Of a stretch of DNA of 64,000 nucleotides, positions 49,204 through 58,808 are shown piece by piece (within the stretch, counting starts at the first letter, position 1; every line of letters begins with the position of its first letter). Both the position numbers and the translations under genes were made by a program. The notes under the pieces are model-generated. The model had not been told where the DNA came from. It saw only the letters and a list, made by a program, of their open reading frames with translations, and searched no databases. Origin of the DNA: Limnohabitans sp. 103DPR2. Its GTDB lineage: Bacteria > Pseudomonadota > Gammaproteobacteria > Burkholderiales > Burkholderiaceae_C. The stretch covers positions 1,426,001 to 1,490,000 of the forward strand of contig NZ_CP011834.1 in the NCBI RefSeq assembly GCF_001412575.1. The letters are read 5' to 3'.

Positions 49204-50226
49204 TCACTTTTGCTTTTGCAGCTTTGCGATTTCAGCGCGGAACTCAGACAATGTACCTGAAGGATCTTTCAAACCCTTGGCTTTGGCCGCTTGAGCCCAA
49301 TCACGTTCCAGCTTGATGGTGCGTGCATTGACATCTCGAACAAAGAAGTTGTCTGCCTTGATGACTTTAACGCCATTTTTTTGCATGTTCGCTAAAGCTA
49401 GATCGTCCACACGATCCCAAGCCTTACCAAAGCGACTTGCGACGGCCTCACCCGACAACTCATCAACCACTTTCTTGTCTTCAGCAGAAAGGGCGTTGTA
49501 CTTGGCCGGGTTCATCATGAAAACGAAGCTGGTGTTGTACAGACCGCCAGGAAATTGAGTGGCAAACTTGATGATCTTGTCAATTTTGAAGGAGTCTGTT
49601 GACTCTGCTGGGAACAAAGTGCCGTCCATCACGCCGCTGGACAACAGCTCATATGAATCAGGCGCAGGTTTGAGCGTGACGTTCATGTCGAGCGTTTTGG
49701 AAATCTCGTTGACCATGCCACCACCCACACGGAATTTGAGGCCAGGGAGGTCTTCAACGCGCGTGATGGGTTTTTTGGTGTTGAACACGATGCCTGGGCC
49801 ATGTGTGAAGTAGCCCAAGACCTTCACGCCTTGGTGTTCTGCGGCAAACTCTGGGTACTTGCTAGCGACTCGGTTGAAAGCCACAGACAGGGGCTCTGCA
49901 CGGTCACCGAGGAAGGGGAATTCGGCCATTTGTGAGAGCACAAAACGACCCGGTGTGTAACCGTGCACGGTGAATGAAACATCGACCAAGCCGTTTTTGA
50001 CAGCATCGAACGTGCCGGGTGCTGGGGTGACGGCACGGGGAAGGATGTTGCAACGAACCCGATTGGAGGTTTTGCTTGCCAGGTCATCACACCATTCTTT
50101 TTGGGAGACCGAAAGACCGTGAGTGGGTGGGACCCAGCTGGAAACGGTCAAAACTGTTTGTGCCTGTGCCAAGCCGCTGAAGCCGACGAGTGTCGCCGCT
50201 GTCATGGCCATCAAAGTTTTTTTCAT
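49204..50226 (-). CDS. dctP: TRAP transporter substrate-binding protein
   Basis: 340 residues with a cleavable signal peptide (MKKTLMAMTAATLVGFSGLAQA, cut near AQA). The DctP two-lobed fold is recognisable by SSWVPPTHG, PGLKFRVGGGMVNEISKTL and the ligand-carboxylate Arg in KFRVGG. It delivers substrate to DctQM. Its own terminator downstream suggests higher expression than the permease genes, common for binding proteins. The 265-base region upstream carries the short inverted repeat at 50300. Confidence 0.93.
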   Translation of the reverse strand: MKKTLMAMTAATLVGFSGLAQAQTVLTVSSWVPPTHGLSVSQKEWCDDLASKTSNRVRCNILPRAVTPAPGTFDAVKNGLVDVSFTVHGYTPGRFVLSQMAEFPFLGDRAEPLSVAFNRVASKYPEFAAEHQGVKVLGYFTHGPGIVFNTKKPITRVEDLPGLKFRVGGGMVNEISKTLDMNVTLKPAPDSYELLSSGVMDGTLFPAESTDSFKIDKIIKFATQFPGGLYNTSFVFMMNPAKYNALSAEDKKVVDELSGEAVASRFGKAWDRVDDLALANMQKNGVKVIKADNFFVRDVNARTIKLERDWAQAAKAKGLKDPSGTLSEFRAEIAKLQKQK

Positions 50227-50299
50227 CCGAGATCTCCAATAAAAAATTCAATCGCAAAGCCGATTGTTTAAGAAGGATGATATTAATCCTGATTAGCCT

Positions 50300-50313
50300 A
50301 CCGATTGGTCGGT
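50300..50313. promoter_or_regulatory. Short inverted repeat upstream of dctP
   Basis: ACCGA and TCGGT are spaced by four bases (TTGG), 74 bases before the dctP start. The spacing and sequence are in the style of TetR-family operators. No regulator gene is near; weak evidence. Confidence 0.3.
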
Positions 50314-50352
50314 GAATTCCCGAGGTTTTAGGGGCTTCGGCGATTGCATCCC

Positions 50353-50361
50353 TGATATAAA
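50353..50361 (+). promoter_or_regulatory. Candidate extended -10 promoter for etfBA
   Basis: TG-A-TATAAA forms an extended -10 about 130 bases upstream of etfB, which would not need a good -35. The near-palindrome at 50421 would then lie in the 5' leader downstream of the start point, a place where a bound repressor could block elongation. Confidence 0.35.
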
Positions 50362-50420
50362 ATTCGAACGATCGTGCTTTTTTGGGCTGGGGTCTTGAGA
50401 AAATCCAAGATTCGGGCACA

Positions 50421-50444
50421 ATTGACGTTTACGTTAACGTCAAT
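50421..50444. promoter_or_regulatory. 24-base near-palindrome upstream of etfBA
   Basis: The two halves ATTGACGTT and AACGTCAAT are exact complements around a central TACGTT, 22 of 24 positions symmetric. Repeated ACGT cores in this arrangement resemble the operators of MerR-family LiuR-type regulators of branched-chain and fatty-acid catabolism, whose regulons often include etf and acyl-CoA dehydrogenase genes. The regulator gene is not in the window. Confidence 0.6.
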
Positions 50445-50491
50445 CAAGCAAATTGCGTTAGCGAGCCTGTTTTTATCTTGGAGATTTGGCA

Positions 50492-51247
50492 ATGAAAATT
50501 CTTGTTCCCGTCAAAAGGGTTGTCGACTACAACGTGAAAGTGCGCGTCAAATCTGACGGTACTGGCGTAGACATCGCCAACGTCAAAATGAGCATGAACC
50601 CGTTTGACGAGATCGCAGTGGAAGAAGCTGTGCGCTTGAAAGAAAAGGGCATTGCTACAGAAGTGATCGCAGTGTCTTGCGGCGTGACTCAGTGCCAAGA
50701 AACCTTGCGCACAGCAATGGCCATTGGCGCCGATCGCGGCATCTTGGTGGAAACACCCGCCGAACTCGAATTGCAACCCTTGGCGGTTGCCAAGTTGCTC
50801 AAAGCCTTGGTCGATAAAGAACAACCTGGTTTGATCATCTTGGGCAAACAAGCCATTGACGATGATTGCAACCAAACAGGTCAAATGTTGGCCGCATTGG
50901 CTGACTTGCCCCAAGCTACTTTTGCTTCCAAAGTGGAAGTAGTGGACGGCAAAGCGCAAGTGACACGCGAAGTGGATGGCGGCTTGGAAGTTTTGTCTTT
51001 GTCCATGCCTGCAGTGATCACCACCGACTTGCGTTTGAACGAGCCACGTTATGTGACGTTGCCCAACATCATGAAGGCGAAGAAAAAACAACTCGACACG
51101 TTCAAGCCTGAAGACTTGGGAGTAGATGTCGCACCACGCATCACAACTCTCAAAGTATCTGAGCCACCTAAGCGCTCTGCCGGTATCAAGGTGCCCGATG
51201 TGGCGACATTGGTTGATAAGTTGAAGAACACAGCGAAGGTAATTTAA
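50492..51247 (+). CDS. etfB: Electron transfer flavoprotein beta subunit
   Basis: 251 residues from ATG 50492, with GGAG upstream. AMP-binding beta subunit fold with [28 protein letters not shown] and the [14 protein letters not shown] loop, and the DLGVD region that pairs with the alpha subunit. Together with EtfA it carries electrons from acyl-CoA and related dehydrogenases to ubiquinone via ETF-QO. Two bases before etfA. Confidence 0.97.
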   Translation: MKILVPVKRVVDYNVKVRVKSDGTGVDIANVKMSMNPFDEIAVEEAVRLKEKGIATEVIAVSCGVTQCQETLRTAMAIGADRGILVETPAELELQPLAVAKLLKALVDKEQPGLIILGKQAIDDDCNQTGQMLAALADLPQATFASKVEVVDGKAQVTREVDGGLEVLSLSMPAVITTDLRLNEPRYVTLPNIMKAKKKQLDTFKPEDLGVDVAPRITTLKVSEPPKRSAGIKVPDVATLVDKLKNTAKVI

Positions 51248-51249
51248 TC

Positions 51250-52182
51250 ATGGCTTCATTGGTTATTGCAGAACACGACAACGCATCCATCAAGGGTGCA
51301 ACTTTGAACACCATCACAGCCGCTGTGGCTTGTGGTGGTGATGTGCACGTTTTGGTGGCCGGTCACAACGCCGGCGCAGCCGCGCAAGCTGCTGCCCAAA
51401 TTGCAGGCGTTTCCAAAGTGATTCACGCTGACGCAGAAGGTCTGGCCCATGGCTTGGCCGAGAACGTGGCAGCTCAAGTGTTGGCCATTGCGGGCAACTA
51501 CTCACACATCTTGTTCCCTGCCACTGCCAGCGGCAAAAACGTGGCGCCCCGCGTGGCAGCCAAGTTGGATGTGGCGCAATTGAGCGACGTCACTTTGGTG
51601 GTGTCTGCTGACACCTTCGAGCGACCCATTTACGCTGGCAACGCCATTGCCACCGTGCAGAGCAAAGATGCCGTCAAAGTGTTGACTGTGCGCACAACTG
51701 GTTTTGATGCGGCAGCAGCCACGGGTGGTTCTGCTTCTGTTGAATCTGTAGCAGCTACAACCGACAGCGGCAAGAGCGTGTTCAAGGGCAGTGAGATTGC
51801 CAAGAACGATCGTCCTGAACTCACGGCGGCCAAGATCATTGTGTCGGGTGGCCGTGCATTGGGCAGCGCAGAAAAGTTTGCCGAAGTGATGACACCCTTG
51901 GCCGACAAGTTGGGCGCAGCGATGGGCGCCAGCCGCGCAGCCGTCGATGCAGGTTATGCGCCTAACGATTGGCAAGTGGGCCAAACCGGCAAGATTGTGG
52001 CCCCTCAGTTGTATGTGGCTTGCGGCATCTCGGGTGCCATTCAGCACTTGGCAGGCATGAAAGACAGCAAGGTCATTGTGGCCATCAACAAAGATCCCGA
52101 AGCGCCTATCTTCAGCGTTGCGGACTATGGCTTAGAAGCTGATCTGTTTGCGGCAGTGCCTGAACTGACCAACGCGCTGTGA
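51250..52182 (+). CDS. etfA: Electron transfer flavoprotein alpha subunit
   Basis: 310 residues. N-terminal alpha/beta domain and the C-terminal FAD-binding domain with SGGRALGSAEKF (the usual GRG is GRA here), DWQVGQTGKIVAPQLYVACGISGAIQH and INKDPEAPIFSVADYG. FAD sits between these motifs. Cotranslated with etfB and followed by an intrinsic terminator before the acyl-CoA dehydrogenase gene. Confidence 0.96.
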   Translation: MASLVIAEHDNASIKGATLNTITAAVACGGDVHVLVAGHNAGAAAQAAAQIAGVSKVIHADAEGLAHGLAENVAAQVLAIAGNYSHILFPATASGKNVAPRVAAKLDVAQLSDVTLVVSADTFERPIYAGNAIATVQSKDAVKVLTVRTTGFDAAAATGGSASVESVAATTDSGKSVFKGSEIAKNDRPELTAAKIIVSGGRALGSAEKFAEVMTPLADKLGAAMGASRAAVDAGYAPNDWQVGQTGKIVAPQLYVACGISGAIQHLAGMKDSKVIVAINKDPEAPIFSVADYGLEADLFAAVPELTNAL

Positions 52183-52208
52183 AGCGAATGATTTGACTTT
52201 TGATTTTG

Positions 52209-52237
52209 AAAGGCATCCTTTGTGGTGCCTTTCTTTT
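52209..52237 (+). terminator. Intrinsic terminator after etfA
   Basis: AAAGGCA (52209-52215) pairs with TGCCTTT (52226-52232), followed by C and four T. It lies 26 bases after etfA and 15 bases before the acyl-CoA dehydrogenase start, so transcription into that gene is likely partial or has its own promoter. Confidence 0.7.
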
Positions 52238-52251
52238 GTACGGAGAATGAG

Positions 52252-54042
52252 ATGAGTTACGTTGCCCCCCTGAAAGACATGCTTTTCAACATTGAACACT
52301 TGGCCCGAATTGACCAAGTGTCTCAAATGCCTGGTTTTGAAGACGCTGGTTTGGAAACCGCACAAGCTGTATTGGAAGAGTGCGCCAAGTTAAACCAAGA
52401 AGTACTGGCCCCCCTGAATTGGGAAGGTGACAAAAACCCATCCGCATTCGCCAACGGTGAAGTGAAAACCACGCCAGGTTTCAAAGACGCCTTCAAGCAG
52501 TACGGTGAAGGCGGTTGGCAAGGTTTGCAGCACCCCACAGATTTTGGTGGTCAGGGTTTGCCTAAAACCATCGGTGCTGCATGCGGTGAAATGCTCAATT
52601 CGGCCAATATGAGCTTTGCGTTGTGCCCCTTGCTTACTGACGGTGCCATTGAAGCTTTGTTGACGGCTGGCTCTGATGAATTGAAAAACATCTACCTTGA
52701 AAAATTGATTTCGGGTGAATGGACAGGCACCATGAATCTGACAGAACCGCAAGCCGGTTCTGACTTGGCCTTGGTTCGCACACGTGCAGAGCCATTGCCC
52801 GACGGCACCTTCAAAGTGTTTGGCACCAAAATCTACATCACCTATGGTGAACATGACATGGCCGAGAACATCGTGCACTTGGTGTTGGCCCGTGTGCAAG
52901 GTGCACCCGAAGGTGTGAAGGGCATCAGCTTGTTTGTGGTCCCTAAGTTCATGGTCAAGCCTGATGGTAGCTTGGGTGATCGCAACGACGTCCATTGCGT
53001 CAGCATTGAACACAAGATGGGCATCAAGGCCAGCCCTACCGCAGTGCTTCAATACGGCGACAACGGTGGCGCGATTGGCTACCTGGTTGGCGAAGAAAAC
53101 CGTGGCCTCGAGTACATGTTCATCATGATGAATGCGGCGCGCTATGCTGTGGGTGTTCAGGGCATTGCCATTGCCGAGCGAGCCTATCAAAAAGCTGTGC
53201 AGTACGCCAAAGACCGCGTGCAAAGTCGTCCTGTCGATGGCAGCATGAACACTTCTGCGCCCATCATTCATCACCCCGATGTCAAGCGCATGCTCATGAC
53301 CATGCGTGCCAGCACCGAGGGATGCCGTGCTTTGGCCACCGTGGCTGCTGCCGCTTACGACGCGGCCCATCACCACCCCGATGCTGAAGTGCGCAAACAA
53401 AATGCCTTGTTCTATGAGTTCATGGTGCCTTTGGTCAAAGGCTACAGCACCGAGATGAGCTTGGAAGTGACATCGCTGGGCGTGCAGGTCCATGGCGGTA
53501 TGGGCTTCATTGAAGAAACAGGTGCTGCTCAGTACTACCGCGACGCCAAAATTTTGACCATCTATGAAGGCACCACAGCCATTCAAGCGAATGATTTGGT
53601 GGGTCGTAAAACGGCGCGCGATGGCGGACAAACAGCCAAGGCCTTGGCCGGCCAAGTTGAGCAAACAGAAAATGAACTCTTGTCGAATGCCAATGCCGAC
53701 GCACAAGCAGTGGGTCGCCGTTTGAAGGCGGCTCGCTTGGCGTTTTTGGATGTGGTCAATTTTGTGGCCGGCAACGCCAAAGCCCAACCCAATGATGTGT
53801 ATGCTGGCAGCGTGCCCTACCTCATGCTGACAGGTAACTTGATGGCGGGCTGGCAAATGGGCCGTGCCCTTTTGGTGGCCTTGTCGCAAAGCGCACAGGG
53901 CCAAGATAAAGCCTTCATGGACGCCAAAGTCACGACAGCACGCTTCTATGCCGACCACTTGCTTAGCCGTGCCCCAGGCGTGCGCGACAGTATCGTGGAA
54001 GGTGCAAAGTGCGTGACAGAGCTTTCCTTAGAAGCTTTCTAA
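52252..54042 (+). CDS. Acyl-CoA dehydrogenase with extended C-terminal domain
   Basis: 596 residues from ATG 52252 (CGGAGAA upstream). Flavin-binding motifs MNLTEPQAGSD (161-171) and the ITYGEHDM region; the catalytic base is E439 in IYEGTTAIQANDL. A C-terminal extension of ~130 residues (from about 465) is the type found in DmdC-like and very-long-chain enzymes. It oxidises an acyl-CoA to the enoyl-CoA, passing electrons to the adjacent EtfBA. Chain preference is not evident; a sulfur-containing or long-chain substrate are options. Confidence 0.92.
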   Translation: MSYVAPLKDMLFNIEHLARIDQVSQMPGFEDAGLETAQAVLEECAKLNQEVLAPLNWEGDKNPSAFANGEVKTTPGFKDAFKQYGEGGWQGLQHPTDFGGQGLPKTIGAACGEMLNSANMSFALCPLLTDGAIEALLTAGSDELKNIYLEKLISGEWTGTMNLTEPQAGSDLALVRTRAEPLPDGTFKVFGTKIYITYGEHDMAENIVHLVLARVQGAPEGVKGISLFVVPKFMVKPDGSLGDRNDVHCVSIEHKMGIKASPTAVLQYGDNGGAIGYLVGEENRGLEYMFIMMNAARYAVGVQGIAIAERAYQKAVQYAKDRVQSRPVDGSMNTSAPIIHHPDVKRMLMTMRASTEGCRALATVAAAAYDAAHHHPDAEVRKQNALFYEFMVPLVKGYSTEMSLEVTSLGVQVHGGMGFIEETGAAQYYRDAKILTIYEGTTAIQANDLVGRKTARDGGQTAKALAGQVEQTENELLSNANADAQAVGRRLKAARLAFLDVVNFVAGNAKAQPNDVYAGSVPYLMLTGNLMAGWQMGRALLVALSQSAQGQDKAFMDAKVTTARFYADHLLSRAPGVRDSIVEGAKCVTELSLEAF

Positions 54043-54083
54043 AATTCGGCTTTTCATCGAAACATTCATCGACTGGAGACTTC

Positions 54084-55037
54084 ATGTCTAAATTACCCGC
54101 TGTATTGGCCAATCTCCCTTTTCCGGTGATTGCGTCACCTTTGTTCATCATCAGCAACCCCAAGCTGGTCATTGAGCAGTGCAAGGCGGGTGTGGTGGGC
54201 TCAATGCCGGCTTTGAATGCAAGGCCTGCAGCGCAATTGGAAGAGTGGTTGATTGAAATCACAGAAACGCTGGCCGCTTACAACAAAGCCAACCCCGATC
54301 AGCCGGCAGCTCCCTTTGCCATCAATCAAATTGTTCACAAGAGCAACGACCGCTTGGAACACGACATGGCCTTGTGTGTGAAATACAAAGTGCCAATCAT
54401 CATCACCTCATTGGGTGCGCGCGAAGACATCAACCAAGCTGCACACAGTTATGGTGGCGTGGTATTGCACGACATCATCAACAACAAGTTTGCACACAAA
54501 GCAATTGAAAAAGGCGCAGATGGTTTGATCGCTGTTGCGGCCGGTGCTGGAGGCCACGCCGGTGAGAAAAGCCCATTCGCCTTGATTCAAGAGATTCGCC
54601 AATGGTTTGACGGCCCTGTTGCATTGTCGGGCTCCATTGCCACGGGTGATGCTGTTTTGTCAGCACAAGCTATGGGTGCTGACTTTGCATACATTGGCTC
54701 GGCATTCATTGCAACGCACGAAGCACGTGCTGCAGAGGGCTACAAACAGGCTATCGTTGATTGCAACTCTGACGACATCGTTTACAGCAATCTCTTCACG
54801 GGTGTGCACGGTAACTACCTGGCGCCATCCATCAAAGCAGCTGGCTTAGACCCTGCCAATTTGCCCGTGTCCGATCCATCCGCCATGAACTTTGGTGGTG
54901 ATGCCAAAAAAGCCTGGAAAGACATTTGGGGATGCGGCCAAGGCATTGGTGCCATCAATGCCATCGTCAGCACGGCTGAACGGGTGGCCAAGTTGAAGCA
55001 AGAGTACGCCGCTGCGCGTGCACGCTTGTCACTCTGA
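54084..55037 (+). CDS. Nitronate monooxygenase family FMN protein
   Basis: 317 residues from ATG 54084, immediately after a GGAGA. TIM-barrel flavoprotein of the NMO/2-nitropropane dioxygenase group: LPFPVIASPLF, then GAGGHAGEKSPFAL, PVALSGSIATGDAVLSAQAMGADFAYIGSAF, the phosphate-binding loops for FMN. The class oxidises propionate 3-nitronate or reduces enoyl substrates. It follows the acyl-CoA dehydrogenase gene by 41 bases and precedes the acyltransferase gene by 17. Confidence 0.9.
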   Translation: MSKLPAVLANLPFPVIASPLFIISNPKLVIEQCKAGVVGSMPALNARPAAQLEEWLIEITETLAAYNKANPDQPAAPFAINQIVHKSNDRLEHDMALCVKYKVPIIITSLGAREDINQAAHSYGGVVLHDIINNKFAHKAIEKGADGLIAVAAGAGGHAGEKSPFALIQEIRQWFDGPVALSGSIATGDAVLSAQAMGADFAYIGSAFIATHEARAAEGYKQAIVDCNSDDIVYSNLFTGVHGNYLAPSIKAAGLDPANLPVSDPSAMNFGGDAKKAWKDIWGCGQGIGAINAIVSTAERVAKLKQEYAAARARLSL

Positions 55038-55054
55038 ATTTCTACAAGGTTTTC

Positions 55055-56170
55055 GTGAAGTCTCAGCGTTCGGAGGTCGTTGACCTCTTCAAGGCCTTTG
55101 CGTGCGTGTTAATTGTGTGGCACCACCTCGCTCTATACGGGCCAATGTCCGATGTGGTCTACCAATCAGCCCCTGACTTCATCGGCATGCTGTTTGACTA
55201 CGGCTTGCTGGCGGTGGAAGTGTTCTTGGTGGTGGGCGGCTATTTGAATGCAAAGTCCTGGATTCGTGCATTGACCCAAGCCGAGTTTGAGATCTTTTCT
55301 CGCGTAGGCATGCGCTACCAGCGCTTGGTCATTCCTTTGTTGGCGGCATTGAGTTTCACGGTGGCCGTGACTGCCTTGGTACGGCCGTATTTTGACCATC
55401 CCTCCTTGTCAGATGCGCCAACCCTCTCGAAGGTGATGGCGCACATTTTCCTGTTGCAAGACGTGATGTATGTGGAAGCCTTTTCTGCAGGTGTTTGGTA
55501 TGTGGCCATCGACTTTCAGTTGTTCGTGATGGCTTTGCTTTGTGCCGCATTGGCACATCGTTGGCAGACCATGACTCGGCAGGGCTCGGTCATACGCAAA
55601 GCGCTTGGCATGTGGATGGTTTTGACTTTGGGCTCTTTGTTTGTTTGGAATTTGAACCCCTTGGGAGAGGTGTGGGGCACTTATTTCTTTTGCGCCTATG
55701 GACTGGGTTTGTGCGTGGGCAGCTGGCGCTCGTCTGGGTTCAAAATCAATCACCGCATTTTGGCTTTGTTGATTTTGTTGCTGGGTGTCGTGGCGTGGGT
55801 GTATGAACCCAGAATTAGACTGGCTGTCGCAGTGGCAGTTGCCATCTTGCTGGCGCTTTATGAGGCCGCCGATTGCCGGCCGCTGCCGCGCATCAAAGCA
55901 GGATGGATTCAAGCTTTATCGAATGCGTCTTACGCAGTATTTCTCATTCACTTTGGCGTGAGCTTGGTGGTCAGCGCCGTGGTGTTTACCCACTGGTCAG
56001 AAAGTGTGCCGGCCAATGCCCTGGGCATGCTCACTTCGTTTGCACTGTCTTTGCTGTTAGGAGCGTGGTTGCATACACACGTGGAAAAGCGAGCACCCAG
56101 TTGGCAACGATGGCTGCAGTGGACAAGCACTTTTGCAGCGACCTGTGCTGCGGTGATGCTGTTAACTTAG
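55055..56170 (+). CDS. Acyltransferase 3 family membrane protein
   Basis: 371 residues starting at GTG 55055. About ten hydrophobic helices with the family's first-helix pattern and the catalytic-type histidine in VLIVWHHLALYG, plus the ARLGRYLRLAIPL-like equivalent RYQRLVIPLLAAL. Such enzymes transfer acyl groups (often acetyl) to glycans, peptidoglycan, LPS or cell-surface polymers. The acceptor is not predictable here. Its stop overlaps the convergent cphA stop by three bases. Confidence 0.87.
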   Translation: MKSQRSEVVDLFKAFACVLIVWHHLALYGPMSDVVYQSAPDFIGMLFDYGLLAVEVFLVVGGYLNAKSWIRALTQAEFEIFSRVGMRYQRLVIPLLAALSFTVAVTALVRPYFDHPSLSDAPTLSKVMAHIFLLQDVMYVEAFSAGVWYVAIDFQLFVMALLCAALAHRWQTMTRQGSVIRKALGMWMVLTLGSLFVWNLNPLGEVWGTYFFCAYGLGLCVGSWRSSGFKINHRILALLILLLGVVAWVYEPRIRLAVAVAVAILLALYEAADCRPLPRIKAGWIQALSNASYAVFLIHFGVSLVVSAVVFTHWSESVPANALGMLTSFALSLLLGAWLHTHVEKRAPSWQRWLQWTSTFAATCAAVMLLT

Positions 56171-58749
56171 ACGGCTGCTGCTTGACTTTCGTTGACCTTG
56201 CCTTGGATGTAGGCGAGGGCCGCTTCAACTTGGTCAATGAGGATGAGGCACAAATCGCCAGTAGACAAACGCGCTAGCGCCGTGTCGATGGCATTGAATT
56301 CACCTTGAATGTCTTGGACGTGCGTTGTGCGCGTAGCGCCATTCAAGCCTTCGCGCAAAAGTTGAATCACTTCACCGTCGCTGCGCCCACGTTGGCAGGC
56401 ATCTTGGTACAAAATGACTTCATCAAACGCTGCGCCCAAGATTTGAGTTTGGTCGCGGATGTCTTGATCGCGGCGATCACCAGCACCACTGATGACCACC
56501 ACACGCTTGTTGGCAGGCATGTTATCGACGGCCTGAACCAAGGCCTGAATGGCATCGGGGTTGTGACCATAGTCGGCAATCAAGGTGGCACCCTTGTAAT
56601 CAAACACATTGAAACGGCCAGGGACGCCTTGAATGTCGCTGATGAACGTTGACAAGCCCAATGCAATGGTTTCCCAAGGCACATCCACAGCCCAAGCTGC
56701 TGCAACAGCGGCCATGACATTTTCAGTTTGAAAACCAATTTGACCTTGGCGCGTGAGTGGTACTTCTGACAAGGGAATGCGGAAAGACTTTTTGCCTTGT
56801 TGGGCAACAATGTGGCCGTTTTCTGTGTAGACCACTCGCTTGCCCTGGGCGCGGTGTGTTGCGATGACTGCGTTGTGAGGGTCGAGTGCAAAGAAGGTGA
56901 CATTGCCAGGGCACATGTTGGCCATCATGGCGACATGGGGGTCGGCGGCGTTCAGCACGGCCATGCCATCGGGCGCTACATTGAGCACAATGACGCGCTT
57001 TAAAACTGACAGGTCTTCGAGGGTGGTGATGTAATTCAAACCCAAGTGATCGCCAGAACCCATGTTGGTGACGATGGCCACTTGGCAACGGTCAAAGGCA
57101 AGTCCTTCACGCAACAAGCCACCCCGGGCTGTTTCAAACACAGCAGCATCCACATCGGGGTGCATCAAGACATTTCGGGCACTGCGAGGGCCGCTGCAAT
57201 CGCCATCGTCAATTTGACGGCCGTTGACGTAGACACCATCGGTGTTCGTCATGCCCACGCGCCATTGATGGGCCTTGAGCAGGTGAGCGGTGAGTCGAAC
57301 TGTGGTGGTTTTGCCGTTGGTGCCAGTGACGGCTATGACGGGAATACGGCCGTTGTCTCCATTGGGGAACATGTGGTCAATGACCGCCTTGCCCACATTG
57401 CGACCCTTACCAAAAGATGGGCTGATGTGCATGCGCAAACCAGGTGCTGCGTTGACTTCAACGATGCCGCCGTTTTGCTCTTCAAGGGGTTTCAAGACAG
57501 ATTCACAGACCACATCAACACCGCAAATGTCCACGCCCACCATTTGAGCTGCTGCCACTGCGCGTGCAGCAACTTCTGCATGCACATCATCGGTCACGTC
57601 CGTGGCAGTGCCACCTGTGGACAAATTGGCGTTGTTGCGAAGGATGACGCGTCGACCTTTTTCGGGAACGGAGTTGGGTTCTAGGTCTTGCAACTTCAAA
57701 CGGCCAATGGCGATGTCGTCAAATTTTATTTTGGTGAGCGAGGTGGAATGGCCATCACCGCGGCGAGGATCTGCATTGACTTTGTCAACCAACTCGCGCA
57801 CTGTAAGAACACCATCGCCCACAACCAGAGGCGGTTCACGGCGAGCGGCAGCCACCAGTTTGTTGCCAACCACCAGCAAACGATAGTCGCTGCCTGGCAG
57901 AAATTTTTCAACCAAAACTTCACCGTAACGTGCAGCTGTTTCGTAGGCTTGATCGAAGAGCTCGCGCTCAGTGATGTTGACTGTGACGCCTTTGCCCTGG
58001 TTGCCATCTTGGGGTTTGACCACCACGGGCAAGCCAATGCTTTGTGCAATGGACCAGGCGTCTTCTAAATCTTTGGCCGGGCGACCGATGGGAACTGGCA
58101 CGCCAGCGGCCAATAACAAAGACTTGGTCAGGTCTTTGTCTTGGGCAATTGATTCTGCAATGGCGCTGGTGGTGTCGGTTTCAGCGGCTTGGATACGGCG
58201 CTGCTTGGAGCCCCAACCAAATTGCACCATGCTGCCTTCAGTGAGGCGGCGATAGGGAATGCCCTTGAGCACTGCGGCGTCAACGATGGAGCCTGTTGAG
58301 GGGCCTAATCGAACATCTTCGTCTAAATCACGCAGTTCAGCGAGCGCTTGGTTAAGGTCAAAAGCAGATTGCGACTCCACGGCTTGGCACAGTTTTTCGG
58401 CCCAGTCGAGGGCCAGTCGGCCTACCGCTTCTTCGGTGTACTGGACCACCACTTGGAAGACGCCATCTTCTTCGGTGGCCGTGGTTCGGCTGAAAGTGAC
58501 GGGGCAACCTGCTTGGTTTTGCAAGCTGAGGGTGATTTTTTCAAGGGCATGGGCCATGCTGGCGGGATGCCCTGGGCGGGTACCTTCGAGGGGCCCAACC
58601 GCCGGAAAAATGCGACGTAATTTTTTTTCGAAATCGTTGCCAGGCAACATTTCACGTTCTTCTGGGGCACAGCGAACGATGGCTTCAATGCTGGTTTGAC
58701 GACTCCATAAATTGGGTCCCCGCAAAGCTCGAATTCTTGAAACTTCCAT
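56167..58749 (-). CDS. cphA: Cyanophycin synthetase (full-length)
   Basis: 860 residues from ATG 58749; upstream in-frame codons are not conserved. N-terminal domain (~1-160), ATP-grasp (~200-460) with KPQDGNQGKGV and EVNAAPG, and Mur-ligase-like module (~465-850) with P-loop GTNGKT at 476-481, ARGGLLREGL and a complete C-terminal domain (VPGRFNVF, YGHNPDA). It makes multi-L-arginyl-poly-L-aspartate, a nitrogen and carbon reserve, adding Asp then Arg in two ATP-dependent steps. All catalytic parts look intact. 59 bases after the second synthetase gene, same strand. Confidence 0.95.
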   Translation of the reverse strand: MEVSRIRALRGPNLWSRQTSIEAIVRCAPEEREMLPGNDFEKKLRRIFPAVGPLEGTRPGHPASMAHALEKITLSLQNQAGCPVTFSRTTATEEDGVFQVVVQYTEEAVGRLALDWAEKLCQAVESQSAFDLNQALAELRDLDEDVRLGPSTGSIVDAAVLKGIPYRRLTEGSMVQFGWGSKQRRIQAAETDTTSAIAESIAQDKDLTKSLLLAAGVPVPIGRPAKDLEDAWSIAQSIGLPVVVKPQDGNQGKGVTVNITERELFDQAYETAARYGEVLVEKFLPGSDYRLLVVGNKLVAAARREPPLVVGDGVLTVRELVDKVNADPRRGDGHSTSLTKIKFDDIAIGRLKLQDLEPNSVPEKGRRVILRNNANLSTGGTATDVTDDVHAEVAARAVAAAQMVGVDICGVDVVCESVLKPLEEQNGGIVEVNAAPGLRMHISPSFGKGRNVGKAVIDHMFPNGDNGRIPVIAVTGTNGKTTTVRLTAHLLKAHQWRVGMTNTDGVYVNGRQIDDGDCSGPRSARNVLMHPDVDAAVFETARGGLLREGLAFDRCQVAIVTNMGSGDHLGLNYITTLEDLSVLKRVIVLNVAPDGMAVLNAADPHVAMMANMCPGNVTFFALDPHNAVIATHRAQGKRVVYTENGHIVAQQGKKSFRIPLSEVPLTRQGQIGFQTENVMAAVAAAWAVDVPWETIALGLSTFISDIQGVPGRFNVFDYKGATLIADYGHNPDAIQALVQAVDNMPANKRVVVISGAGDRRDQDIRDQTQILGAAFDEVILYQDACQRGRSDGEVIQLLREGLNGATRTTHVQDIQGEFNAIDTALARLSTGDLCLILIDQVEAALAYIQGKVNESQAAAV

Positions 58750-58808
58750 GAAACAAATATCCTGGTTGAGGCGCGTCGTCTTGTAGGGGTGGGGCTGACC
58801 AACCTGGG

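Noticed and set aside
52390..53958. Long open frame opposite the acyl-CoA dehydrogenase gene (about 522 codons)
   Set aside because: The sense strand has all flavin motifs; the antisense product is a His/Cys-rich shadow.
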